This document shows positions 24,055 to 33,835 of a stretch of 64,000 nt of DNA, piece after piece. Source of the stretch: Epiperipatus broadwayi. Taxonomy: Eukaryota; Onychophora; Udeonychophora; Euonychophora; Peripatidae. The notes beneath the pieces are model-generated. The model saw only the letters and a program-made list of their open reading frames with translations. It searched no databases and was not told the DNA's origin. How positions within the stretch are numbered: the first letter of the stretch is position 1; each line of letters starts with the position of its first letter. The position numbers were made by a program, and so were the translations under genes. The stretch spans positions 10,155,160-10,219,159 of the forward strand of contig JAQFVV010012398.1 of the NCBI GenBank assembly GCA_028023455.1. Reading direction: 5' to 3'.

Positions 24055-24926
24055 TGTAACAGGGCGGGTATAATCAAACCCTGTTGCAATAAATAGACAA
24101 AAACGTATTATTATAGAAAATATTATTACTTTACTAACAAAACTAAAATTTACAAGTCGATTTAATTGTATTGAATAATAGATTTATTTATTTTTTATGA
24201 GGAAAGATCATAAAAGAGAGGTATGGGGGGTATTCTCGTGCTCTGATTTTTTATTTTGCCAAACTCAGCTATACACATTGCTATGTATATGTATGAGTGT
24301 GTTTAAATCAATGGAATATGAAAATTCATAGGATAAAAATAAAAACATTTTTTGTTTGATAAATTTTTAAAAAAATATTAAAAGTCAAAGAAAGAATTAT
24401 AAATGCCAAGATGGAAGACCTACTGATTAAAAAAAAAAAAAGATGGAAGACCTACTGATTTATAGAACAATAAAAGTGATTTTTGCAAAACTTTGGGATG
24501 TTGAATACTAATTAAAAAAAAGAAAGGTGTAAAAAGCTTTTACGGTGCATTCCAACGAAGCCACATGGAATGTGGAAATAAAAGAAAAACGAATGAAAAA
24601 GAAATAACAGAAGGGACGGAGTTGGCGATTGCTGATTTTAAAAAAAGAGGAATTTTAAAAAGATTATTATAAGTTTTTGAGTTGTGAAGAAAGCAGGCTT
24701 ATTAAATAATCAAGGGATATCAGCGTTATATATTGGTAAAATATGATTATACTAAAGTAAAAACTTCAACGTGTGGGGTGACTAAATCCTTCCCCTGAAT
24801 GGGTATTAGCTGCCAGTATCTGAGAAGAGATGTCAAGTGGAATCCAAAGTCCAAAAATTCATTTCAACGTCGACCAGAGATTCTCTTTCACCAAATGGAT
24901 TCAATCAATTCCCCAGGGAAACACAG
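24055..24926 (+). repeat. hairpin-headed repeat B (possible solo LTR)
   Basis: It starts TGTAACAGGGCGGGTATAAT and closes the stem with AAACCCTGTTGCA (to 24,088), like the head of repeat A. GC content is raised towards the end, and the block stops at ACACAG/GTACTTT (24,926). No TSD was seen. The family link to A and C rests on the head and tail motifs only, since the middles are not obviously alignable. Confidence 0.4.
24408..24460. repeat. 21-bp direct repeat flanking an A-run
   Basis: AAGATGGAAGACCTACTGAT(T) occurs at 24,408-24,428 and again at 24,440-24,460. Only A residues lie between (24,429-24,439; the exact break is ambiguous). It looks like a LINE-style target duplication with a tail and no body, or a plain 32-bp tandem duplication. 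It lies inside repeat B. Confidence 0.85.
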
Positions 24927-25241
24927 GTACTTTTTCAGTTTGTACATATATGTATGTCTTACTAGTAAGCTTACTTAATTAAACTCCATGTAATCCAGAA
25001 AAAACTGTTGGTTGACCTAATTATGAATATTTTTCTTTACTTGCACAGAAAGTTTGAAATTAATTTGTGCTATTATTATTATCATATTAATCTTTCCATG
25101 ATTAAACTCTTGTTGTAATATACATGTTATAGCATGTTCGAGTGTGTGGGGTTTGGTAAATAATATAAAGAAAAAAGAAAACTAACAAAGGAAAAAAAAT
25201 TAAAAAAAGCTAGAAGCACGGGAACAATAAGTTTAAAAAAA

Positions 25242-26130
25242 GGGTACCGTGGTATTAGAGATGCGACATGAATTATAATCGTTTAATCATTAAATTAATT
25301 AGGTTATTAAATCAAAAACATATTTTAAAATCTACATTTAGAAAAAAAAACAATTTAACAAAAAAAAAAATACGAAAAGCATTAATGTGAAGAATAGTTA
25401 AAATGCGTGTTTAAATCAAATTGAGTGTGTGTTTCCACGTGCATTGCATAATCTATTTTAATACATTGTACAAGCTTCCACCTGCATTTATATATGTAAT
25501 ATATGCGGGATTCGAACTCAGACTTTCACACGACCTACAACTCTCAGTGCCATCTTACATTGCTGACTCACCTGATCACACACATGTTGAAAAGATAAAT
25601 AATCACCAATACACCTATTTCATGGTAAACCAGCACTCATTAAAGTATGAAAATTAGTTATCTTAATATAAAGCTGAGTACTAATTGTATATATGTGTGG
25701 AGATGGTAATCTGAACCAACTGGTGTGTGCTGGTTTAGCACGAAATACATATATTGGTGATTATTTATCTTTTCAACATGTGTGTGATCAGGTGAGTCAG
25801 CAATATAAGATGGCACTGAGAGTTTGTAGGTCGTGTGAAAGTCTGAGTTCGAATCCCGCATATATTACATATATAAATGCAGATGTAAGCCTGTACAATG
25901 TATTAAAATAGATTATGCAGAATATGCACGTGCAAACACACACTCAATTTGATTTAAACACGCATTTTAACTATTCTTCACATTAATGCTTTTCGTATTT
26001 TTTTTTTGTTAAATTGTTGTTGTTTTTTTTTAATGTAGATTTTAAAATATGTTTTTGATTTAATAATCTAATTAATTTAATGATTAAATGATTATAATTC
26101 TTCATGTCGCAACTCTAATACCACAGTACC
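25242..26130. mobile_element. 889-bp palindrome (foldback element) with SINE-like units in both arms
   Basis: The left arm (25,242-25,636) and right arm (25,727-26,130) are inverted copies. The outer ends are GGTACCGTGGTATTAGAG and CTCTAATACCACAGTACC. Inner arms carry TTCGAATCCCGCATATAT on the plus strand at right and its complement at left. The loop is about 90 bp. Reading outward from the loop, each arm contains GATGGCACTGAGAGTTTGTA and GTCTGAGTTCGAATCCCGC, a good box B, so each arm includes a tRNA-related unit. A-rich DNA borders both sides and hides any TSD. Open frames of about 67-78 codons on both strands are symmetric by-products. Confidence 0.9.
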
Positions 26131-27589
26131 AAAAAAAAAAAAAAAAAGAGGGAATCAATAATCTATTGGTACAATATATCTGTAATAAATGTATTTAAAA
26201 CGAGATTAATGATTATTAACAAAAAAAAAAAAAATTAGGAATGTGGAATGAAAAAAAAATAGAAAGTGTTATCGATTTTATGTAAATATTAGTACAAATA
26301 AATGATACATTGGTTTTTTTTTTTAGTTCTTTTCTTTTCTTGATTGGATTAAAATGGGTTAGATCTACTCCTGGTAATTTTTACCACCCGCCCTGAGAAA
26401 GCTAGTCGTAGGCCAGGTCATTTTTATCATCGTATTATATACTTCATATTATCCAGTATAATTCTTACTTATGGGTGAGATTGGCACTAGGAGTCTTTAT
26501 TTAGATGTCCATAAATATACTGTTGTATAATATTGAAGGTAATTATATCTGCATATGATATCCTAAAAATTAAAGCGATAATATAAAGATCACATTCTAT
26601 AAAACAGATAATACGATTCACATTTGATTGTTTTTTTTTAAATTCATATGTGTATGTAACTATATTATGCTCATACTTGTGTAGAGATGAGTACTTCAAG
26701 CAAGATAGGGATAAAGGGGTGGACCCATTACAATAAGTTTTACTTAGACTAGCATTGCAATTGATGAATAAACAGAATAAGAATCAGCATCTGAATAATA
26801 TCACAATAGCAGCATAAGGGAATCTAAACAGAATCTAATATAAAAATCCGTTGAACACTTTATATATTGCTAGTACAATCCGATGCCTTACTGTTTTATT
26901 ACAAGTTTTTCATCTGCATGGTTCTGTAATTCAACATAACTAACTTTTTTTTTTACTTTTAAACTTTATATAAAGTTATTTTTATCTGTTTTATACACTA
27001 TGCATTTTAGGCTATAAAAAGAAAATACTTTAAATGTGGAAATGTGTACTTTACATCTTCAAATTATTATATCAAAAATAAAAATAAAATTTCTTTTCAA
27101 AAAAATTAAAATTAAAATTGAATTTTCTTTTAGCCTTTTTGTTGTACAAAATCTGCTTGGTCAAATGAGTTAAAACTCTAAACATTTGATTGGTCAATTA
27201 CAGAATCACCAGTAAAAATATATTCATCTTTTAATATTATATTAGTTTTAGTTTTGTTTGTAAAAAACAAATTAATAATTTATCAGAATATGAAAGTGAA
27301 CTAATGTTTTTTCAAAAATAAATTTCTATTTATAATTATGAAAATATTTTATAGTGGAGAATTTAAAAAGAATGCTCATAACCAATTAGAAAATGTTGCT
27401 TATGTCATTGATTTTCTTTCTCAATTTATGTTCATGTAGAAGTAAATAATTTTTACTAAAATCTTAACTATTTTTCTAAAATAATTATATTTTCAGCATA
27501 TTTTATCAAAATAATTTATATGTAAAAAAATGCTCTAAAACCTTCATTTTCAAAATGAAAAAAAAAAAAGAAGTTGGAGCAGTGGAAAT
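26131..27589. other. AT-rich DNA, no gene seen
   Basis: Several A- and T-homopolymers (26,131-26,147, 26,221-26,234, 26,312-26,325). A short GC-richer patch at 26,384-26,420 contains ACCACCCGCCCTGAG. No coding or transposon signature recognised. Confidence 0.5.
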
Positions 27590-27830
27590 TATTGACAGGC
27601 CATCTTTTTTTTATTCCAAAGGGGAACCAACCAATCAGCATCTAGGAAAGCCTGCTTTCTCCCATTATTGTAGCTTCTTATGTCAATATTATTGATTTTT
27701 TACTTGTAAAATAATTCTAGAGAGGGCAACATCTTATGGTACTCTTTAAGCTTTAAAATGAGCCTAAATATGCTATGGTAACGTAAAAACTGCCAATTTT
27801 AGAGTGTTAAAGCCATGTTCGAGTTGATTC
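27590..27830 (-). repeat. dispersed repeat, copy 2 (pair of 2,770-3,090)
   Basis: CCAACCAATCAGCATCTAGG at 27,626 is the inverse of the core near 2,896. Flanking AAGCCTGCTTTCTC, GCTTCTTATGTCAATAT and GTTAAAGCCATG also correspond in order. Class unknown. Confidence 0.55.
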
Positions 27831-28379
27831 ACGTCTTTCTTAAAAAGGGTTAATTAGACAATCAAGTCAATCATTTTTAATTAAACTTATTTCAAGCTTT
27901 TTGTTAGATAAGACATTTTTAGTCAATTATCTATAATTAAATTGAGTTTTAATCTTTTATTTTTGATAAGACATTTTTTGTCAATTATTCATAATTACAT
28001 TAAGTTTAATGTTTATGATAAAACATCTTATTAATGTTAAGCATATTTTCCCTATTAATTTTTTTTTCTTTGAATAATCTATACTTCAATCCCTGCATGC
28101 TAGTACACTTTGTACCTATTAATGGCACAATATATTGGTAATTATTAAAGAAAATCAAAATTGCATATTTTATCATTAGAGGCCTTTTTTCTAAATGAAT
28201 GGTATATTATTTAACCACATCTTATAGGATTTCTAGAAATCAAAAGATATAATGGTTCACTTATTGATCCATTTGATTATTTTGCAAATAAAAGTTTTTC
28301 TGCTTTCTCTAAGTTATCTGACTTCCCTTTGGTAGGTATAGAGTTCACTAACAAGTTAAGCCCTTTTAGTTCTTTTAAA

Positions 28380-28960
28380 ATTTTGTAGATTGATGTACAT
28401 TTTGTCACCTTTACACTGTACAAAATCTGATACTAAATATAGTCTTTGTTCATATTCCTCTTGATCCAACTATTATAAACTAGTTAATATTGACACTAAA
28501 TTCAATACTTGGCTCTTCACCCTATTGTTGTATTCTTATTGAATACTTTACTATGTTTTATGACAAATTTGTTTAAAAATGGCTTCATCTAATTTCTTTT
28601 CCACTTATAATTAGAAAATTGTCTTTATCAAGTAGATCTATTTCCTTTAATAATGGAAGATATTCTTCTCTAGTAGATCTAATATTCCATTCTACTCAAT
28701 TTTAGTTCAAGATTAATATCTTGAACTAAAAATGTACCATTCTCTGATCATGCAGGTCTTGTGACATATGTCAACCTTGATTTCAATACTAATAAACATT
28801 TAATTGAAACTGATAATACCATTACATCCTGAACCCCTGAATTTTAGTCTCTGTGATCAAGTTGCAATCTTTAATATCTATATAAAAAGGAGTTTGGCCA
28901 TGACAACAGTTTAAAATTGTTGATTGTTATTGATATTGGGATTGTCTAAGTGTTGATTGG

Positions 28961-28997
<37 letters not shown>

Positions 28998-29013
28998 GAT
29001 CGGATGCTACTAT

Positions 29014-29053
<40 letters not shown>

Positions 29054-30135
29054 TAGTAGCATTGAGATGGATCAAGTGCAAGCCTGGATTTCATATGTAA
29101 ATATTTTATCAAATATCATTAATCACATTACTAAATGCACACCATCACTCACAGGCCTATTAAGCCATATGGATAAAATTTACAAAAATATCATACAAAC
29201 TCCATCTACAAAATGTGGCCTACATTACAAAACCTTAAAAAATATATATATAATACAGCAGGAGCATCTCTCAAAGAATATTTAGCAATTAAGAAAAGGA
29301 GAGTATTTCTTGGTCATTCAACATATAAATGAGCCATAGACCACCTCCTATTAAAGTATCTTTACAGCTATTCAAACAGGCTGAAACAGTTAGATGAGTA
29401 TATATGTTGGAGCTAGTGTACTTATACTACAAGGATAAGTTGCAAGCTGATGAAACTGAAAATTAAGTTGTTTAGAGAACATGATGCTAAAAATAAATTA
29501 GAATTTTCAAAAAAATTGTAAATCAATGCCAGAATCCAATCACCCTGGCCTTCATGGGATATCATGCTTTGTGAATCAGCATCAAAACTTTTGGCAAATC
29601 TAGACAATTTCATTTCTAAAGAAATATATGAAATACAAAGCCTATATCCATATCTCTAGTAGCTTTTTTGAAGAACATAATGGTTTTAAATCTTAGAAAA
29701 ACTAAGACCAATATCAAAAAAAAAAAAAAAAGTCTTAGAGGCAGTCATAAAAGTAAAATGGAGCCTTATATATTACCAATGCTTTCTGAATATAAATTTG
29801 CCAAGAAGGGTTCATTCATTAATCAAATAGCATTTTTATTTATAACAATCATCAATTCAATTGGATAAAAAATCAGCATTTGATATGGTTCTTGTAGACA
29901 ATTTAAATTAATACCTTTAGACAATTTGATTAACAACACCCTTGCTGACACCACTATTCCTAAATCATACCTTCATGTTTTGACAAATTTGCATCAAAGT
30001 AAAAGTGCATGTAACTCTAAATGGACAAATACCATCCCCAATCATTCTTAGTTGTTAAGTATCCCAAGGTTCCCCATTAAATGCACTTCTTTTTTCAAAA
30101 TACATAAACCCTCTACTGAAGGCTATTAAAAGTGA
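28380..30135 (+). pseudogene. LINE family B, plus-strand copy with EN and RT fragments
   Basis: In order and across frames: an endonuclease-like block near 28,640 (NNGRYSSLVDLIFHSTQF) aligns with the block before the SDH motif of the 56-59.5 kb copy. An SDH-like SCRSC/SDHAG area follows near 28,745. The linker frame at 29,067-29,285 (MDQVQAWISYVNILSNIINH) matches MEPWFTFINILNTIISFTQP of the other copy. RT pieces at about 29,755-29,865 (PYILPMLSEYKFAKKGSF) match LPFISQYQFARKDSS. Then comes SKWTNTIPNHS at about 30,017. The copy ends near 30,135 at a (TA)n, before motif C. A (TA)n tract is inserted at 28,963-29,051. Confidence 0.65.
28963..29051. repeat. (TA)n microsatellite in two blocks
   Basis: Two (TA)n blocks (about 28,963-28,993 and 29,015-29,051) are separated by AAAGAGATCGGATGCTACTA. 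GCTACTATAGATATATA and TATATATCTTAGTAGC form an inverted pair across the second block. Confidence 0.9.
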
Positions 30136-30161
30136 ATTAACTGGCATATATATATATATAT

Positions 30162-31077
30162 TGAAACAGTGAGATTCGTATTCGAATCTCAAGTTTCACC
30201 TTTTTTCTGTCGTCTCTCACTGACCGGTCTATCCCACCCAAATTTAAACTTTTTGGTATCGAATTGTGTGTGTAACAATATTAAAAATGTATTAATATAT
30301 GTAGAATTCAACATAAACACGCACACATTTCGATCTCAAATTAAACGCAATAAATACGGATAAAATAATATAATTTAGATTTCTTGTAGTTAAATAAATT
30401 TTGTGGAATATTAATCAGTTATTTTGAATTTTATAAAGTTCGTATTTGTTGCTAATTTAAATTTCGTTAAATAATAATTCTAACAAAATCTGATGCAATA
30501 ATTAATTAAAGTTAAAATAATTTTATTCCCTTTTGTCTTTGAAAATTTAAAAGCATCGGTCAGTGACAGATAATAAATTAATTATAGCAAAATTCCAAAA
30601 GAATGTAATTAACGAATGTAAAGAAAAACAAACAATAGCACAGCAAATTTCTTTCTAATTAAAACCAGCAGAGCATTGATTATCCTGAGGGCAAGATAAA
30701 TAAAACCTAAAAATATCTGAACAGAAAATTTAAAAGATCAAGATAAGAAAAAGGAGGCCATCTTAGACTTGCTGGAGACTTGCACTTGAATTTTAGCTTT
30801 GCTCTCGAGTGGAGCGTCTAAAATATCTTAAATAAATTAATACTGCAAGGTATGACCGAGTAAGCACCGAAATTATTCTCCACTGGGAGGTGGCCCACTA
30901 TATGCCGAGCTTCACCTTGCCCATCGTAAAAACACCAAAATGATCTGCTGCCTGAAATAAACAAGAAAGCCGCTGCTGTTAAAATCAATAAAACAACATG
31001 CCCAGGACAAGAAAGAAAACTTCTAATTACGAACAATCTGCTATTAAACCCATGGACGAAAACATCTTATAAAACAG
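30162..31077 (+). repeat. hairpin-headed repeat C (possible solo LTR)
   Basis: After (TA)n it starts TGAAACAGTGAGATTCG and closes with CGAATCTCAAGTTTCA (to 30,198), a nested stem with a box-B-like TATTCGAATCTC. About 880 bp later, a GC-richer block (30,750-31,077) ends TTATAAAACAG/GTACCTG, the same end word as repeat B. It sits directly after LINE B sequence. LTR identity is a guess; no TSD was found. Confidence 0.35.
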
Positions 31078-31663
31078 GTACCTGTGTGTGTATTCCAAAT
31101 TATAGAGTACTCTAGTAATAATAAGCTATAGCTCATCTCCTATTATTTGTATAACTTCTAAATGTTAAAATTGTAATTTTGAGAAACTAAAATTTGAGAA
31201 TTCATGTAATCTGTAAATTTCTCGCATAATCTAGCTTACCCTCCCTCTATCACTTCTTAGGTGTGTATTTCTTAAATCTACATTTCATTTATAATTATCA
31301 TTGAAATATTACCTTCTCATAATTATCTTAGTTTTAAAGCTAAATCCATAATCGCTTGAACAGTGAATGCGTGTCGAATTATCATTAATATTTGCTTTTA
31401 TAAATAACTTAAATTTCATATAAATCGACACGCATTCAAAGAATCAGTTATTGTAATGCAGGGTCTACTCCTCCGTAATAGCTGGCATACTCGCTGTAAT
31501 AATTCCCTTTTTAGATATTTTTTTATTATTAAATGTTAATGAATAATTATGTAAATTTCATTTCTTTGAGAGTCACCAATTTTCTTTCAGTCAACGGTGA
31601 TAATGTTGGGCCGAGTTTGAAATCTAGTTAAATATTACCACAATCTTTTAGGTATTATACATG
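31078..31663. other. AT-rich spacer with a perfect 14-bp inverted repeat
   Basis: TGAATGCGTGTCGA (31,364-31,377) and TCGACACGCATTCA (31,425-31,438) form a perfect inverted pair 47 bp apart. No gene seen. Confidence 0.7.
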
Positions 31664-32452
31664 TGTTACGTTTTGAAGCCCCGATGGCTCATTCCACGCC
31701 GTGAATACTCCGGATTCTCTAGGGTTGAATTAACCCCAGTCGTCCTACACAAGCGGACATGATAATGTTCCCATAGGGCTTGACGACCGTCACGCAGCCA
31801 GCTGGCAAATTGTGACACGGACCGCTTGTCCCTGGTTATGCTCATGTGACACCTTACCTCTTCGGGTCGCGGCAGAGACCAACCCGAAACCCTTATAACT
31901 TATTCACGGCATTGCCGTTTCAGCGCTGCCATTTTACATCGCCCTTCTAAAGCGTACCACGTGTTCTTTTATTTAGTTTATTATTCTCTCTCACTCCGCC
32001 TCGGCATTCTCTTCGTCATATACTCTCAAATAAATGTTTGCCCTTAGTCGTAAAATAAATATTTTTATTAAATAAATGTATGTCCGCCGTTACTGATGAC
32101 TCTTGCAGTGCAAAGTATAAATTCCTTACAGCACGCATTAGAAATACTCACTCGAGAACCCTAGGTAGCTAGATTATGCCTTCATATAAATAAATGCTCC
32201 TAATAAATCAATGTATTTTGATGTATAATAATATTGCCAATTAGATATTGAACTCTGAATTTAAAATGTGATTAATAACCTTAATAATGTTTTCTTTTAT
32301 TAAATACGTAAATAAATAATTTTAACTATACGTCTGTAGTTAAGTTTTCATTTATTCGATGCCCATTATATATATTCCCTCGATTATATGTGTTAATTAA
32401 TATTCGTTTGATTGTTGGCCAACTCGGAAATAAAACCCATGAATCTCGTGCA
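31664..32452 (-). mobile_element. Ty3/gypsy-like 3' LTR (minus strand)
   Basis: Read on the minus strand, a 789-bp segment begins TGCACGAGATTC and ends CGTAACA (plus-strand TGTTACG at 31,664). It is markedly GC-richer than its surroundings, and has AATAAA-type signals (CTAAATAAAAG at about 31,970) in mid-LTR. Immediately 5' on the minus strand lies GGTCAGGGAGA, a polypurine-tract-like sequence, and then a reading frame that looks like an integrase tail. The order ORF end, PPT, LTR is that of an LTR retrotransposon's 3' end. The 5' part has been lost or replaced by LINE B sequence. Boundaries are inferred from the TG/CA rule. Confidence 0.5.
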
Positions 32453-32486
32453 TCTCCCTGACCACCGTGCCTAAAGAAGTGTTTAC

Positions 32487-32640
32487 TTATGTCGCATCAG
32501 AGGCATTATTCCGTAGATTGTATTGTGGAACCGATAAACTATGTTCGAACTCAGTATTACCGGTGGCTTCGCTACTCGATGGTGCTGCTGTTCTGTGTGG
32601 TGGTCGAATTCTGCAATATGTTAACGAGATACACGTGTTT
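32487..32640 (-). pseudogene. Possible integrase C-terminus of the LTR element
   Basis: The minus-strand frame ends EHSLSVPQYNLRNNASDAT followed by a stop at about 32,487. Upstream in the same frame is RIRPPHRTAAPSSSEATGN. A YNLRxx-type basic end after a Pro/Ser-rich stretch is common at the C-terminus of Ty3/gypsy integrases. The stop lies 24-34 bp before the polypurine-like tract. The match is short, so this is tentative. N-terminal sequence beyond 32,640 belongs to another repeat. Confidence 0.4.
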
Positions 32641-32699
32641 TGACTGTTACAATATATCAAGTATTTCAACCAGTATTTAATGTACTGCATATCCAATTT

Positions 32700-33835
32700 T
32701 TCTGTCATCCAGGAAATAAAGAAATGCCACTTGTAAATATACTGACACTCGGTGTGGAAAAACCATGTCATGGCAAATTTACACAGAACTGTGTATTAAA
32801 GAGCACTTTAAGGAAACAACTATCCCTTTCCAAGGTTTCCCATGTCATCTTAGTCATGCACAAATGAGAACGAACATACAAAATAAACTTACTAATAAAA
32901 TAATGAACATAATCAATTCACTATCAAAGTGACTTGAGTGATATATTACACCCCTGTAGTAAAATTTAACAAGAAATTTATTAACTCTATCCATACAATA
33001 CTTAGAAAACTTGTTTGGGATAAAAAATATGTAGCAATTTCAATCAGAGGGTTTCAATGTCCATTATCACGTAATGACCTTGGGCAACCTTTAATAAACT
33101 CATTTAGAATTCAAAAATCACTCAACATCATCTCAGCATATACTAGGTTATTTCCTTATCAAAAAACAATTTTTAAAATCACATCAATAGATAAACTATC
33201 TTCAAATTACTGGTTATTTGAATCCCTCAGTCTCATTCCTTGTAATAATCTTGTTTATTTCCCTCTAAAAAGTTAATATTACTATTGGGAAATATATTCA
33301 TTACTTTACCCAGCCATACATTATGAAAAATGCACTCTTAATGTGACAAATAAACAACAAACAATGCCACCAATTTAGATAGTGACCACTTGAAGTTTTT
33401 TTGATTTCCTGCTAAAGTTGCACTTGGAGGCTTATCCACCAACTATTTTAACAAATGTGGAAGACACATTCAGATATATGAAGATTACTGTAATCATTGC
33501 GAAAGGTATCAGAAACATAACCTCATATTTTTCTCTCTTGTCTCAGTCTTGATAAGGTCAGAACTGAGATACTAGTTATATTTAAAAATAGAATACTGAA
33601 TATCTCTTTGAAAACTTTAATAGACTTTTCCCCCCACATTTATGCAATTTTTTTCATTTTATATGCAGTACTGTGTACAAGATGCATATTTGTTTATAAT
33701 AACAATCCAATAATACACCCAAATGCATCTAGAGAAGATAAAAAGATAAAAAAGTTTCTAAATACAAATTCATAAAAACCTGATCAATTATTTCTTAATA
33801 TTCAAAAACTATAACATGAACGCTTACTTATTTTA
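32700..33835 (+). pseudogene. LINE family B-like 3' half
   Basis: Pieces in order: GFPCHLSHAQMRTNIQNKL (about 32,838-32,894), then after frame changes the 112-codon frame at 32,938-33,276, which contains KFINSIHTILRKLVWDKKYV and CPLSRNDLGQPLI. This is the region after the RT core of APE-type LINEs (F-x-W, then P-x-x-x-GG-L). Near 33,640-33,740, FFILYAVLCTRCIFVYNNN matches the C-terminal FFSIWFTRCMMVF of the 48.5 kb copy. The zinc-finger block between is decayed. AT-rich 3' flank; end near 33,835. Confidence 0.6.

Noticed and set aside
25421-25911. Overlapping frames on both strands with similar peptides (PSYIADSPDHTHVEKINNHQ)
   Set aside because: The peptide occurs on opposite strands because it lies in the arms of the 25.2-26.1 kb palindrome. 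It is translation of a SINE-like repeat.
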